Positions 33,075 to 42,273 are shown, counted from the stretch's first letter. The stretch is 64,000 nt of DNA from Gracilibacter sp. BRH_c7a (GCA_001516055.1 LOEZ01000082.1:1-64000); one strand, 5' to 3'. The notes: generated by a model not told the origin, from the letters alone. Numbers and translations: made by a program.

Positions 33075-33695
33075 ATGGAATTCTGGCTGAAAAGCTACAA
33101 TAACACCCAGCAGCTGCAGCTTCCGGTCCCGCCTTCTTCTTTTGTTCTGACTCAGGGAAATTTGAACACCACGGTCAACATCCAGGATGCCGGCGAAATC
33201 AACCTCATCGGCAAAGGCAAGCTGGCAGCGGTCAGTCTGAGTTCATTTTTCCCGCAAGAAAAATATTATTTTTGCCAATACAGCGGTTTTCCCTCCCCGT
33301 ATGATTGCGTCAGGAGAATTGAAAACTGGCGGAAGTCCGGGAATCCGATCAGGCTGATTATCACCACTACCGAGATTAATCTCCCTGTATCCATTGAAAA
33401 CTTCGAGTATGGAGAAAAAGAAGAAGGAACCGGGGATGTCTATTTTACCCTTAACCTGAAAGAGTACAGGCTCATCAATACCGAGACCAGTATCTCAAGC
33501 ATCAAAGACGCAGTCCAGACTTCGAGATCCAATGAAAGAGAATTGCCTCCGACATACACTGTAAAAGCAGGGGATACCCTGTGGGCGATCGCCAAAAGGT
33601 TCTATAGTGACGGATCCAAATACCCTTCCCTAGCCGCCAGGAACGGTATTAAGAATCCCAATCTGATCTATCCCGGGCAGGTATTGAAACTATGA
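33075..33695 (+). CDS. xkdP: LysM-containing tail protein
   Basis: 206 residues. The N-terminal part ([20 protein letters not shown]) is the XkdP domain that joins tube and hub. The C-terminal ~50 residues are a LysM fold ([20 protein letters not shown], then [13 protein letters not shown]) that binds peptidoglycan glycans. It overlaps the next gene by 4 nt. Confidence 0.88.
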   Translation: MEFWLKSYNNTQQLQLPVPPSSFVLTQGNLNTTVNIQDAGEINLIGKGKLAAVSLSSFFPQEKYYFCQYSGFPSPYDCVRRIENWRKSGNPIRLIITTTEINLPVSIENFEYGEKEEGTGDVYFTLNLKEYRLINTETSISSIKDAVQTSRSNERELPPTYTVKAGDTLWAIAKRFYSDGSKYPSLAARNGIKNPNLIYPGQVLKL

Positions 33696-34645
33696 AAATC
33701 CAGCTGATAGAAACGGCCCGAAAAAGTGATATAACTCGGCTTGTCCCCCAAATCGTATGGAGCGGGGACACTAAACAGGCGGCCAGAAAACTGGAAATCG
33801 AGGTAATAGCCTCTTCAGATATAAATATTCCCAAAGTAAATCTTAGCCCGGGCAACATGCTCAAACTGGCGGAAGATAACGGAGCAGAGCTGTTCACGGG
33901 CTATATTTTTGCTCAGGAACGTACCGTCGCCAGCAACACGGTAAGGGTCACGGCGTATGACGGGCTGATTTACATGTTGAAATCCAAAGCGACCTATAAC
34001 TTCAAGAATACGACAGCGGAGGCTATCGCAGCCAAGGTGGCCAAAGACTTCGGTATTGAGATTATGGAGCTGATAAAAACAGGCATCATCCAGAATCTTG
34101 TGGTCAGCTCGCAGACACCGTATGCGATCATCACCGGGGCCTATGCCGCGGCCGGACAGCAAAACGGAAAAAAATATCTGTGCACCATGAAGAATAACAA
34201 ATTGGTAATCCGGGAAAAAGGTGCCGTCACTGCTGACTTCCTCCTTAGCTCCCACCTGAATATCACGAGTGCTTGCTATACGGAAAGCATTGAAAATATG
34301 GTCAACCGGGTCAAGATCTATGATGCTGGCGGGGAGAGCACAGGCAAGGTCGAGAATGAAGAATGGGTCAGGAATTACGGTATGATTCAGGAGGTTCTTC
34401 ACAAGGAAGCGGGACAAGACTGGCAGACGGCAGCCAAAAATATGCTGAAAGGGCTGGCAAGAAGCGGCAATATTTCTGCTCTGGGCAACACCGGATGCCT
34501 GTCCGGCACCTCGGTAAAGATCCAGGAACCGTTTACCGGTCTGAGCGGATTATTTGAGATAGATACCGACTGTCATATCTGGCAGGAAGGCCGGTATACC
34601 ATGGATCTGGGGCTTCATTTTAGCGGCATGGAAGGGGAGGAATGA
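33692..34645 (+). CDS. xkdQ: Baseplate hub protein
   Basis: 317 residues of XkdQ type: [20 protein letters not shown] at the start and [20 protein letters not shown] in the middle, with the C-terminal [20 protein letters not shown] segment typical of gp27-like hubs. It forms the trimeric ring at the tube tip. ATGA overlap with the LysM gene shows translational coupling. Confidence 0.88.
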   Translation: MKIQLIETARKSDITRLVPQIVWSGDTKQAARKLEIEVIASSDINIPKVNLSPGNMLKLAEDNGAELFTGYIFAQERTVASNTVRVTAYDGLIYMLKSKATYNFKNTTAEAIAAKVAKDFGIEIMELIKTGIIQNLVVSSQTPYAIITGAYAAAGQQNGKKYLCTMKNNKLVIREKGAVTADFLLSSHLNITSACYTESIENMVNRVKIYDAGGESTGKVENEEWVRNYGMIQEVLHKEAGQDWQTAAKNMLKGLARSGNISALGNTGCLSGTSVKIQEPFTGLSGLFEIDTDCHIWQEGRYTMDLGLHFSGMEGEE

Positions 34646-35061
34646 GGACTATGATGAATACTCAAAACCCATACTCTGATCTGATTGCGATCATGCAGTC
34701 CCAGGGTACGAAATACAACCCTCCTCATCTTAAAATAGGAAAGGTGACCAACCCGCTGCCGCAGCTGCTTATCATAGTGGATGAGCTGCAGCTTGACCGG
34801 GATAACCTGTTGATGTCGGAACACCTGCTCGATCACACCCGTACGGCCGGTATGGCCGCAACAGCCGGCTGCGGCGAAACGGCTCCGGCCGAGGTAGGGG
34901 AGCATGGCGTCCATTCACATAACATTGCCCAGGTCGGTTTTGCCGAGGGGGAGATCAACTTCAGGGAATGTTTGCGCCAAGGAGATCTGGTGGCGCTGCT
35001 GCCGCTGGAAAAGCAACAGACCTATATAGTACTTTGCAAGGTGGTGAGTCTTAATGGCTGA
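34642..35061 (+). CDS. DUF2577 tail protein (XkdR-like)
   Basis: 139 residues. NPYSDLIAIMQSQGTKYNPP at the start and NFRECLRQGDLVALLPLEKQ at the end are characteristic. The middle has an Ala/Gly/His-rich stretch (TAGMAATAGCGETAPAEVGE) that is longer than usual and probably flexible. It sits between hub and DUF2634, as in PBSX. The ATG may be 34642 (ATGA overlap) or 34651/34654. Confidence 0.78.
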   Translation: MRTMMNTQNPYSDLIAIMQSQGTKYNPPHLKIGKVTNPLPQLLIIVDELQLDRDNLLMSEHLLDHTRTAGMAATAGCGETAPAEVGEHGVHSHNIAQVGFAEGEINFRECLRQGDLVALLPLEKQQTYIVLCKVVSLNG

Positions 35062-35485
35062 GTCGATTTTCCCATTCATTCAGGATACGGCTGCAGCGGA
35101 TCCTGATCAGAATCAGGAATTGTCTGTTCCGCGGGAATACGCCTGGGACTTTAACAACGACTGTTTCAGAATGATTGACGGCAAACTCTCGGTAGTTACG
35201 GAGCTGGAGGCGGTCAGGATCTGGGCCATGAAAGCGTTAAGGACAACAAGGTTCAGGTATCTGGCTTATTCCTGGAATTATGGGAACGATCTGGAGAATT
35301 TGACGGGGCAGGGGTTGAGCAGAGAGATTGCTTGGAGCGAGGCTATGCGCTATACGCGGGAAGCTTTGCTGTCAAACTCGTATATCCTGGAGGTAAAAGA
35401 CTTTAATGTTGACTTGAGTGATTCTATCCTGCGGGTTGAATGTGCTCTGATTACACCCTATGGGGAGGTGGAAATAAGTGTTTGA
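35054..35485 (+). CDS. xkdS: DUF2634 baseplate protein (XkdS, gp25-like)
   Basis: 143 residues. REYAWDFNNDCFRMIDGKLS and VRIWAMKALRTTRFRYLAYS with YGNDLENLTGQG are diagnostic. It links the hub to the wedge. It overlaps both neighbours. Confidence 0.87.
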   Translation: MAESIFPFIQDTAAADPDQNQELSVPREYAWDFNNDCFRMIDGKLSVVTELEAVRIWAMKALRTTRFRYLAYSWNYGNDLENLTGQGLSREIAWSEAMRYTREALLSNSYILEVKDFNVDLSDSILRVECALITPYGEVEISV

Positions 35486-36542
35486 GGGACAAACGTATAA
35501 GGAAATACTGCAGAGGTTAAAGAGTAAGGCGCCTTCCGGAATAGACAGTTCGGAAGGCAGTTTTATTCATGACGTTCTTTCCCCGGCAGCGCTGGAGCTG
35601 GCCCAACTTTATGTGAACCTGGACCTGGTCCTGACCATGGCTTTCGCTCAGACCACCAGCGGGGAATATCTCGATTACCGGGCGGGCGAGCATGGGATAG
35701 AACGAAAACCTGCCGTAAAGGCAGCCGGAACGGTGACAATAACCGGAAGTCAGGGGATAGAGATCGAAGAAGGACAGGTTTTTGTCACTGACGGCGGCAT
35801 CGAATTTGAGTCCGCTGAGCCTTCCGTTATTCAGTTGGGCGGGACGGTGGAAGTCGATATCCAGGCCAGGAACGCGGGAATTACCGGCAACGTACCGGTC
35901 GGAGCAATCAATAAAGCCCAGGTGGCCCTTCAGGGGGTGACAGGGATAGCCAATGAAAGCCCGGTCACCGGGGGTACGGATGAAGAGGCAGATCAAGACC
36001 TGCTCTTAAGACTGCTGGACAAGGTACGCTATCCTGTGACCAGCGGCAATGTTTCCCATTACCTGCAATGGGCGAGAGAAGTCACCGGCATAGGTGATGC
36101 CAGGGTATTCCCGCTATGGGATGGTCCGGGCACAGTCAAGATTATTATTGTGGATTCCGAGAAGGCACCTGCCGGTCCTGAAGCTATTGCTGTGACAGCG
36201 GATTATATCGAATCTGTCAGACCGGTAGGCGCTGAAGTAACGGTGGAAGCGGCGGTTGGAGTGGCTATCGACGCAGCAGCGACGGTCACCCTAATGGACG
36301 GCTATTCAGCTGCGCAAGTGGAAGCATCATTCCGGGAGCTATTAACAGCGCACCTGAAAGAAACGGTCTTCAGGCAGGACTATGTCAGTTATGCCAAGAT
36401 CGGCAGTATCCTGCTGGAGACCCCGGGAATCCTGGACCATTCAGAGCTGACGGTAAACGGCGGAACGTCCAACGTATCCATCGGTGACACTGTCGATAAC
36501 TGCCAGGTACCCATCGCAGGGACGGTGACCTTGAATGAGTGA
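35478..36542 (+). CDS. xkdT: Baseplate J-like wedge protein
   Basis: 354 residues from a GTG behind GGGGAGG. The sequence shows FEGQTYKEILQRLKSKAPSG, then LDYRAGEHGIERKPA and the GGTDEEADQDLLLRLLDKVR motif typical of J proteins. The C-terminus carries the Ig-like strands VNGGTSNVSIGDTVDNCQVP. It forms the baseplate wedges that trigger sheath contraction. Confidence 0.9.
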   Translation: MFEGQTYKEILQRLKSKAPSGIDSSEGSFIHDVLSPAALELAQLYVNLDLVLTMAFAQTTSGEYLDYRAGEHGIERKPAVKAAGTVTITGSQGIEIEEGQVFVTDGGIEFESAEPSVIQLGGTVEVDIQARNAGITGNVPVGAINKAQVALQGVTGIANESPVTGGTDEEADQDLLLRLLDKVRYPVTSGNVSHYLQWAREVTGIGDARVFPLWDGPGTVKIIIVDSEKAPAGPEAIAVTADYIESVRPVGAEVTVEAAVGVAIDAAATVTLMDGYSAAQVEASFRELLTAHLKETVFRQDYVSYAKIGSILLETPGILDHSELTVNGGTSNVSIGDTVDNCQVPIAGTVTLNE

Positions 36543-37146
36543 CAGAGCAGCGGTAGTTAAGGGCTATATACCGGATTGGATAGCGGAAAAAGAACCGGTC
36601 AAGTCAGTACTGACGGGACTGGGCCAGGATACGGGACTGGCGGAGGATTCGGTCAGGGATGTCCTCTCCCAGTGCTTCACCGATACCGCTACCTGGGGTT
36701 TAAAGTACTGGGAAGAGTACCTGGGGATCGCGGTCAATGCGAGCAGGCCGCTGAGCTACAGGCGAAGCGTAGTGAAGTCCAAACTCAGGGGAGCTGGGAC
36801 TACAACAGCTTCCCTGATAGAAGAAATAGCGGGGAGCTATCAGAACGGCGATGTAGATGTTACGGAGGTATCCAGGGAGAATAAGATCCAGATCAAGTTC
36901 AACAGTATCTATGGAACACCCCCGAATATTGAGGATCTCCAGACAGCGATGAACGGGATCATCCCTGCCCATCTTCTGATCGAATATCTTTACACCTACC
37001 TGACCTGGAGTGAGCTGGATGAAGCCGGTCTCACCTGGGCCGATCTTGACGACGCGCAGTTGACCTGGACAGAGTTTGAAAGCTGGAATCCGGAACAACA
37101 GCCTATCCCCAGGTATAGCTTGGGCTGCACTTTCTGCGAACCTTAA
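36535..37146 (+). CDS. DUF2313 baseplate/tail protein (YmfQ, gpI-like)
   Basis: 203 residues with LSYRRSVVKSKLRGAGTTTA and the C-terminal IPAHLLIEYLYTYLTW. The end holds three short Trp repeats (LTWSELDEAGLTWADLDDAQ, LTWTEFESW), a tandem motif also known from other YmfQ relatives that may contact fibres. It overlaps the J gene by 8 nt. Confidence 0.85.
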   Translation: MSDRAAVVKGYIPDWIAEKEPVKSVLTGLGQDTGLAEDSVRDVLSQCFTDTATWGLKYWEEYLGIAVNASRPLSYRRSVVKSKLRGAGTTTASLIEEIAGSYQNGDVDVTEVSRENKIQIKFNSIYGTPPNIEDLQTAMNGIIPAHLLIEYLYTYLTWSELDEAGLTWADLDDAQLTWTEFESWNPEQQPIPRYSLGCTFCEP

Positions 37147-37163
37147 AAATAGGAGGGATATTA

Positions 37164-37556
37164 ATGCCATACACATTTCCGACAGACAGCAATAATAAAG
37201 CCGGTGCGGTGAAAAATAAAGCCGGTGGGAACGATTTTATCGTACCGGTGCAAGAAACAGCCTTTGATCATTATGAAGCCAGAAGAGTGACTCTGACAGC
37301 CGAAACAAACGAGGCTGTAATTTTCTCGTCCCCGTGTTTATACTTCGATGTCCAGAACTTAAGCGACAGCGATAAAGTATACGCAAAAGCAGGAGGCACG
37401 GATTTCACGGACAGCACCGGCGCGGAGACAGACACGGAAGCAATCAGGATCAAGCCCGGAGGCGGGTACATGATCCCGAAAACCGGGACAACGGTGAAAC
37501 TGATCAGCGGGGGAACGCCTATAATCCAGGTCATAGGGGTGTGGAACGATGCGTAA
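37164..37556 (+). CDS. Tailocin structural protein of unknown role, 130 aa
   Basis: The product is beta-rich: YTFPTDSNNKAGAVKNKAGG, VTLTAETNEAVIFSSPCLYF and a C-terminal GGTPIIQVIGVWNDA. It resembles small fibre-attachment or tip proteins in sheathed tails, but no family was recognised. AGGAGGG precedes the ATG. It overlaps the next gene by 8 nt. Confidence 0.6.
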   Translation: MPYTFPTDSNNKAGAVKNKAGGNDFIVPVQETAFDHYEARRVTLTAETNEAVIFSSPCLYFDVQNLSDSDKVYAKAGGTDFTDSTGAETDTEAIRIKPGGGYMIPKTGTTVKLISGGTPIIQVIGVWNDA

Positions 37557-37917
37557 TTTATTTGGCGGGTATAGTTTGGCGGCGATCGATGTTAAGGTGA
37601 GAGCGGATTTGGGGGAGCATATGGCAGATGAAGCGACACAAGTAATTCACGAAAAGAACGTCTCTATTTTGTCTGCCAGTTGGGTTGATGATACAGCTAC
37701 AAGCGGGTATTGGATATACGAAATTAACCATGCAGACGTTACCGCAGATTCAGTAGTTGACGTAAATATCCATCTTTCTAACCTTGAAAATGCCAGCGAT
37801 ATTAAGTCTGTCACAGAAAATTTTGCAGGGAAATACAGGCTTTATGCAGACGCACAGCCATCCGTAGACATAACTGCCGATGTCAGGATTACTAATGAGA
37901 TAGGCGGTGTTGCTTAA
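37549..37917 (+). CDS. Fibre-region protein of unknown role, 122 aa
   Basis: An N-terminal short helix (MRNLFGGYSLAAIDVKVRAD), then a beta domain. A TAATG junction couples it to the large fibre candidate. No family was recognised. The composition shifts here from GC-rich to AT-rich. Confidence 0.55.
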   Translation: MRNLFGGYSLAAIDVKVRADLGEHMADEATQVIHEKNVSILSASWVDDTATSGYWIYEINHADVTADSVVDVNIHLSNLENASDIKSVTENFAGKYRLYADAQPSVDITADVRITNEIGGVA

Positions 37918-39176
37918 TGGCTTACGGTAAAACAAATATAGGTGGAGGATTAAAAATTAACGACACCAGCAAACAGAACTTTGTAATCGCCTCTGGTCAA
38001 ACCACAGTCAAGGGTGATAAGCTCAAAATTGTTAATGGGCAGGTAGCGAAAATCAACGAGAATGATTTCAGAGTAATTCCTTATGAATCGAGAATAAAGA
38101 GTGCTGCTCTGTCTACGATAAATTGCGATAAAATATTGCAAATAGACGACACACATTTCCTGACGTTAGTTAGAAATTCATCCAATCAAGTACGCCTGTG
38201 CATATTTAGAGTTAATCCCGATGAGACAATAAGCTACGGGCTTTCTAATGAGATTTACAATGTCGATTCTACTTATATGGACTTTAAAATGTACGATGAA
38301 AATATAGGGCTCTTTGCGTATATGTATAATGATACTAATGATTATGGGCGTGCAATAGTTTTCAATGTCAATAAGGTGACCTTGAGTATAACGATAGGTA
38401 CTGCAACAGTATTTCAATCAGTCAAAGTATGGGAGATGGGCATAGCTTTTCTATCGGCAACAAAAGCGATAATTTTCTTTAGGAATTTTAATCAAAGTCA
38501 TTATTGCTACGCTTCTTTAATCACTATATCTTCGCTTTCGTTTTCTGTTGACAGCACAACAGTAATATATTCGCAAGGGACTTACGATCTCGAAACAGAG
38601 GGACTAGATTCATCAAGAGCATTATTAGTTATTGAATCCCCATATCAAGGGACAGACAAAGCAAATGTAGTTACCATAAGCGGTTCTACGCTGATACCAG
38701 GAACTACAGTTGATATGGGAGTGCGTTCCGAGGCAAGGAATATTAAGAAAGTAGATATTGATACTATCGTCGTTGCTGGCGAAATGTACGCCTATGAAAT
38801 TGCAGTTGATGGTACTGCTCCAAGCAGGTTATCCTCCAGAAGTATAACATCGGGCATGAATCCGTTTATCGCTGGCGTAGAAGAAATAATATACTCCACT
38901 ACACGAACCATAAATGATTTTAGTGCTTTTCAGATAGCAAAAACAGTAAATTTTGGAACGCTGGCAAAAGCGGATATATTAGAAAATGATGCTAGTGATG
39001 GGGTTGGTAGGGTACACATAATTAAGTCAGGGGAAAAATACATTGCAGTATTTAATTACAAATATACCACTGATACCTTCGTGATATACCATGCGGTATT
39101 GACTAAACGGACTGCGGAGGCCATCGCTAACCAAGCGGGGGTCGGTGGTGAGACTATTGAAGTTATATTGTTATAA
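37917..39176 (+). CDS. Putative receptor-binding tail fibre, 419 aa
   Basis: The product shows repeated beta-strand units of about 40-50 residues in the middle (IGLFAYMYNDTNDYGRAIVF, KAIIFFRNFNQSHYCYASLI, SRALLVIESPYQGTDKANVV), suggesting a propeller. The C-terminus ANQAGVGGETIEVILL resembles the small trimeric knob that ends many phage fibres and capsid spikes. AT-rich codon use differs from the baseplate genes. As the largest gene directly after the baseplate, it is the best specificity candidate. The call is inference from place and fold pattern. Confidence 0.55.
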   Translation: MAYGKTNIGGGLKINDTSKQNFVIASGQTTVKGDKLKIVNGQVAKINENDFRVIPYESRIKSAALSTINCDKILQIDDTHFLTLVRNSSNQVRLCIFRVNPDETISYGLSNEIYNVDSTYMDFKMYDENIGLFAYMYNDTNDYGRAIVFNVNKVTLSITIGTATVFQSVKVWEMGIAFLSATKAIIFFRNFNQSHYCYASLITISSLSFSVDSTTVIYSQGTYDLETEGLDSSRALLVIESPYQGTDKANVVTISGSTLIPGTTVDMGVRSEARNIKKVDIDTIVVAGEMYAYEIAVDGTAPSRLSSRSITSGMNPFIAGVEEIIYSTTRTINDFSAFQIAKTVNFGTLAKADILENDASDGVGRVHIIKSGEKYIAVFNYKYTTDTFVIYHAVLTKRTAEAIANQAGVGGETIEVILL

Positions 39177-39190
39177 GGAGGATGCCTTAA

Positions 39191-39496
39191 ATGAAAGTTT
39201 TAGTTAATAAGTATACCCATGTAGTAATAGACATCAGGGAGGTTGCTGAGTTTGTAGAAAATGGCATTAGTGTTGGTGATTGCATCTATGCTGGAGATTA
39301 CATCGAACTACATGATGTGGCAGACATACCGACAGGGGTGAAACCTCAAAAATCCTGCTACAAAACAGATGTAGGTTTTTACGATAATCTAAATTATGTC
39401 CCGCCAGAAAGTGAAGAAATTATAACGTTGAAGCAACGTGTAGCGGACCTTGAACTTCAGATTTCTCAATTACTTACACAAGGAGGTACAACCTAA
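39191..39496 (+). CDS. Small fibre-associated protein, 101 aa
   Basis: AAGGAGG precedes the ATG. The product starts MKVLVNKYTHVVIDIREVAE and ends in a short coiled coil (TLKQRVADLELQISQLL). This N-domain plus heptad tail design occurs in small phage tail proteins after fibre genes. It may be a fibre chaperone. Confidence 0.55.
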   Translation: MKVLVNKYTHVVIDIREVAEFVENGISVGDCIYAGDYIELHDVADIPTGVKPQKSCYKTDVGFYDNLNYVPPESEEIITLKQRVADLELQISQLLTQGGTT

Positions 39497-39649
39497 TGAA
39501 ACCTTGGACAGAAAGAATATTTAAAAGCACCAACGAACACCTTCAGAAAGAGGGGAAAACGTTGACGAAGCTATGGCAGAACTGGAACTTCCAGTGGTGA
39601 TTGACAAGAAGAAGGTTAAAGATGATTTAAAGGCTAAGAAAACTAAGTA
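39496..39649 (+). pseudogene. Frameshifted small protein gene
   Basis: The ATG at 39496 overlaps the previous stop (TAATG). The zero frame reads MKPWTERIFKSTNEHLQKEG and stops at TGA 39598-39600. The -1 frame from about 39555 continues in keeping with it: ENVDEAMAELELPVVIDKKK, ending KAKKTK at TAG 39648-39650. One missing A in the GGGGAAAA run at 39552-39559 explains the break. A programmed shift is less likely because the run is not a classic heptamer. Confidence 0.5.
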
Positions 39650-39669
39650 GTTATGTCACATTAGATTCA
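39647..39669. repeat. Direct repeat flanking fibre cassette, left copy
   Basis: GTAGTTATG-T-C-A-CATTAGATTCA; it matches 41701-41723 at 21 of 23 positions. A 10-bp inverted repeat AGATTCACTA (39663-39672) / TAGTGAATCT (39707-39716) overlaps its end. Confidence 0.7.
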
Positions 39670-39742
39670 CTATGCAACTTTACTGGAATTTTTCTTTAGT
39701 AATTGTTAGTGAATCTGCTTGGGAAGATATTAAAAAGTCTTC
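39663..39742. repeat. Inverted repeat and hairpin in the 39.65-39.80 kb gap
   Basis: AGATTCACTA / TAGTGAATCT with a 34-nt loop, followed at ~39721-39742 by GGAAGA/TCTTCC with TCCGTTT after it. A similar hairpin ending in TTCCGTTT follows the second fibre cassette near 41756. Confidence 0.55.
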
Positions 39743-39798
39743 CGTTTATTATGAAGGGGAGTCCAGTAAATCTTCATTAACAAAGGAGGCGAGATTAA

Positions 39799-40020
39799 AT
39801 GCCCGAATACACTTCCAATTTTAATTTACCGAGACCACTTTCAAATGAAAACGTGAGTAGGGCCGCTCATAATGATTTAGTTGAGGCTATAGATATCAAT
39901 GTTGGGAACGCTTTAAGTGCACATTTGGCTGATAATACGCAACATCCATTAGTGACAGATACCCTTGACAATAATGACGGTAGACCTGACGGAACAATCC
40001 TATTTTATATAGGAGCGTGA
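39799..40020 (+). CDS. Small fibre-cassette protein, 73 aa
   Basis: AAAGGAGG precedes the ATG. The product starts MPEYTSNFNLPRPLSNENVS and ends RPDGTILFYIGA. The N-terminus resembles the baseplate-anchoring segment of phage fibres (an F-L-P-R-P pattern). It is 4 bp before the large DNRLRE fibre, so a two-gene unit is likely. Confidence 0.55.
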   Translation: MPEYTSNFNLPRPLSNENVSRAAHNDLVEAIDINVGNALSAHLADNTQHPLVTDTLDNNDGRPDGTILFYIGA

Positions 40021-40024
40021 TTCG

Positions 40025-41704
40025 ATGAGTGAAGCAATAGAAAAACGAAGTTTAAATTCTAAGCATTTCTTAAATGAGAATGGTAGTTTTACTGCACAGA
40101 TACATGCTACGCCAATCCATCACATTGATTGGACTACAGGAGAATTATTAGATAATGACTATACTATTGTCCCTGAAATAAATTGGGAGTTTGAATATGC
40201 CGTAAAAAAAAATAATTTTAGAGCATATTTCAATGATTCTACTGATATTAAGAACGCTACACTTGCAAGTTTTGAGATTCTGAATAGTCAGGGAGTAGTC
40301 AGGTGGATAAATTATAAGTTATTTGGGGCAGACCCAACTGGGCATTTATACAAAGAAAATCGGTTTAAATACTATAATGTATTTCCGAATGTTGACCTAG
40401 AATACATCGTTAGCTCTGAAAGACTTAAAGAAAATATTATTGTCAAAGAATCTACCGCAAATTTTAGCTATACGTTTACTCTCAAAATGAGTGAAGGGTT
40501 AAAACTAGAACAACAGCCTGATGGTAGTATATTCTTTATAGACACAGATACAGGAGAAGAACTGTGGGAAATATCTAGACCTTATGCAGAAGATAGTTCT
40601 CCAGAAGTTATCAGGACAGAAGCGGTAGCCTATACTCTAGGAAAGCAAATCTATGAAGGGATTGAGTATGATTCTATCACGGTAGATTTATTAGAGGATA
40701 TTTCTAAGCTTACTTTTCCTATAGTAATTGACCCGACTGTGACAATAATATCTAACACGTCAAACTGGATGGATACTAGGGTGTTTAGCGGTGACCCTGA
40801 TTATACAGGCTCTGGTGATGATAATATACTATATTTAGGTTTTAACTCGACGCTTGCAGAAAGCAGAATTTTATTTCAACCTGATTTAAGTTCTATTCCT
40901 AGTAATGCAAAAATAATCTCAGCAGTCGCTTCTCATTATTTAACTATAGATAATGGAGGAAGTATTACTGTCAGAACTTATAGTATAGAAGAGCCTTGGA
41001 GTGATAATTTCGGAGTCACATCTTGGAATACCATGCCGTCTGTGAGAAGCTATTTAGGTTCTTTATCTAACGTTAATTCTGGCGGTTATTATGATTTTCC
41101 ATTAACTACTTATTCTGATGATTTTCAAAAAATAATTAGTGGTGAATTACCCAACTATGGATTTTATCTAATGTCTATCACAGTAACAGCTAGTACCCAT
41201 AAAGCATTCTATAGTTCAGAACACACAAGTAGCGGAAGTAGACCAACACTTACTGTAGAATATAATGTACCACCGTCTGCACCAGTGATAACAAGTCCAA
41301 TAAGTGGAGTTTCAATAGATTCCACCCATACGATTACATGGAATCTTTCTACCGATGCTGAAACAGCACAAGGCAGTTTACAGTATAATGCTGATTTATC
41401 CATTGACGATGGTTTAACGTATCCTTATGAGATTGTAGCTTTAACAGCCGCAGGAGAGACATCTTACGAATATGACTTTAGTGCCATTCCTGAAAGCGCA
41501 ATTTGTAAGATAAGGCTAAGAGCTTTTGATGGAGCGTCCTTTGGTGGTTATGGTTATTCAGATACCTTTGAAATAAGTCATGGCAAAGGGTATGTAAAAG
41601 TGAATGGGGAGTATGTAAAAGTCAAAATATTCGTGAAGGGTAGTGGGGTTTATGTAGAAGCAAAGGCATATAGAAAAGTGAATGGAGTATACGAAAAAAT
41701 GTAG
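40025..41704 (+). CDS. Large DNRLRE-domain tail fibre / adhesin, 559 aa
   Basis: Residues ~1-230 form a beta domain found at the N-terminus of large secreted RHS/DNRLRE proteins (LNENGSFTAQIHATPIHHID, FPNVDLEYIVSSERLKENII, FPIVIDPTVTI). Residues ~235-410 are a DNRLRE jelly roll (ESRILFQPDLSSIPSNAKII, WSDNFGVTSWNTMPS). Residues ~413-515 are an FN3-like module. The last 45 residues contain short Gly-Tyr-Val-Lys repeats (GYVKVNGEYVKVKIF, YRKVNGVYEKM). It is very AT-rich. DNRLRE is common in cell-surface proteins and rare in tail fibres, so it may bind surface polysaccharide of target cells. Confidence 0.65.
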   Translation: MSEAIEKRSLNSKHFLNENGSFTAQIHATPIHHIDWTTGELLDNDYTIVPEINWEFEYAVKKNNFRAYFNDSTDIKNATLASFEILNSQGVVRWINYKLFGADPTGHLYKENRFKYYNVFPNVDLEYIVSSERLKENIIVKESTANFSYTFTLKMSEGLKLEQQPDGSIFFIDTDTGEELWEISRPYAEDSSPEVIRTEAVAYTLGKQIYEGIEYDSITVDLLEDISKLTFPIVIDPTVTIISNTSNWMDTRVFSGDPDYTGSGDDNILYLGFNSTLAESRILFQPDLSSIPSNAKIISAVASHYLTIDNGGSITVRTYSIEEPWSDNFGVTSWNTMPSVRSYLGSLSNVNSGGYYDFPLTTYSDDFQKIISGELPNYGFYLMSITVTASTHKAFYSSEHTSSGSRPTLTVEYNVPPSAPVITSPISGVSIDSTHTITWNLSTDAETAQGSLQYNADLSIDDGLTYPYEIVALTAAGETSYEYDFSAIPESAICKIRLRAFDGASFGGYGYSDTFEISHGKGYVKVNGEYVKVKIFVKGSGVYVEAKAYRKVNGVYEKM

Positions 41705-41723
41705 TTATGACGCATTAGATTCA
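41701..41723. repeat. Direct repeat flanking fibre cassette, right copy
   Basis: GTAGTTATG-A-C-G-CATTAGATTCA, overlapping the fibre stop codon. Together with 39647-39669 it brackets a 2-kb cassette. In 41724-41898 I see a terminator-like hairpin CGGAGGGCC/GGCCTTCCG (~41755-41779) and no convincing gene. Confidence 0.7.
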
Positions 41724-41898
41724 GAATGTGCATCTCTAAAAGGAAACTAAAATACGGAGGGCCTTAACCTGGCCTTCCGTTTGCATGAGAGGGGATAGTA
41801 CATGGCCGGAACCCGTAGGACTATTATATGACGATCCGGTCCAAGCCGTCTCTGCCTAGCTCCCATTCTAATCGTTTTATAAAGGGGGGATTTTAACA

Positions 41899-42273
41899 AT
41901 GCCATTCTTTACTCCAAGGTTATTCTTAAAAAAACCCACTGAAACCGAGCAATTAGATCAAGACAGCTATAATAACAACATGGATACGATTGATGAAGCA
42001 TTTGAGCATCTTGAAGATAGTATGGTTTACGCTGAGGTAATGAGTCTCTACAAACTTAACAAAGATGATTCGAGGGTTTTCACCGAACTCCAGTGGAAAA
42101 GAGAAGATGGTACCCTCGCCAGGAAGTCGCTCTTAAGCGGCGGGACCGCTCCAAATTATACTGCCAAGACCGTAACCTATTATGAAAGCGATGGAATAAC
42201 CGTCAAGGCGGCCAGGACCTATGCTCTAAGCTATGACCAGGATAATGACCTGATCAGTGAGGTACTGCAGTGA
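41899..42273 (+). CDS. Short fibre/tip protein, 124 aa
   Basis: AAAGGGGGGA precedes the ATG. The product starts MPFFTPRLFLKKPTETEQLD, an N-terminal anchor similar in style to the 73-aa protein at 39799. It ends with a beta-rich part (APNYTAKTVTYYESDGITVK, then AARTYALSYD). The composition is back to the GC level of the baseplate genes. It was not further recognised. Confidence 0.55.
   Translation: MPFFTPRLFLKKPTETEQLDQDSYNNNMDTIDEAFEHLEDSMVYAEVMSLYKLNKDDSRVFTELQWKREDGTLARKSLLSGGTAPNYTAKTVTYYESDGITVKAARTYALSYDQDNDLISEVLQ

Noticed and set aside
33815-34417. 200-codon open frame on the minus strand inside the hub gene
   Set aside because: It is a shadow of the GC-rich xkdQ-like gene, with no ribosome binding site and no protein-like pattern. 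The same holds for the long minus frames at 35517-35996 and 36700-37176.
39552-39560. Programmed frameshift in the 39496 gene
   Set aside because: GGG-AAA slippage would put GAA against the second anticodon and the run is not an X-XXY-YYZ heptamer in phase; a simple one-base loss is more likely.
41790-41850. Short ORF ATGGCCGGAACC... behind GAGAGGGG
   Set aside because: Only nine codons and no context to support it.
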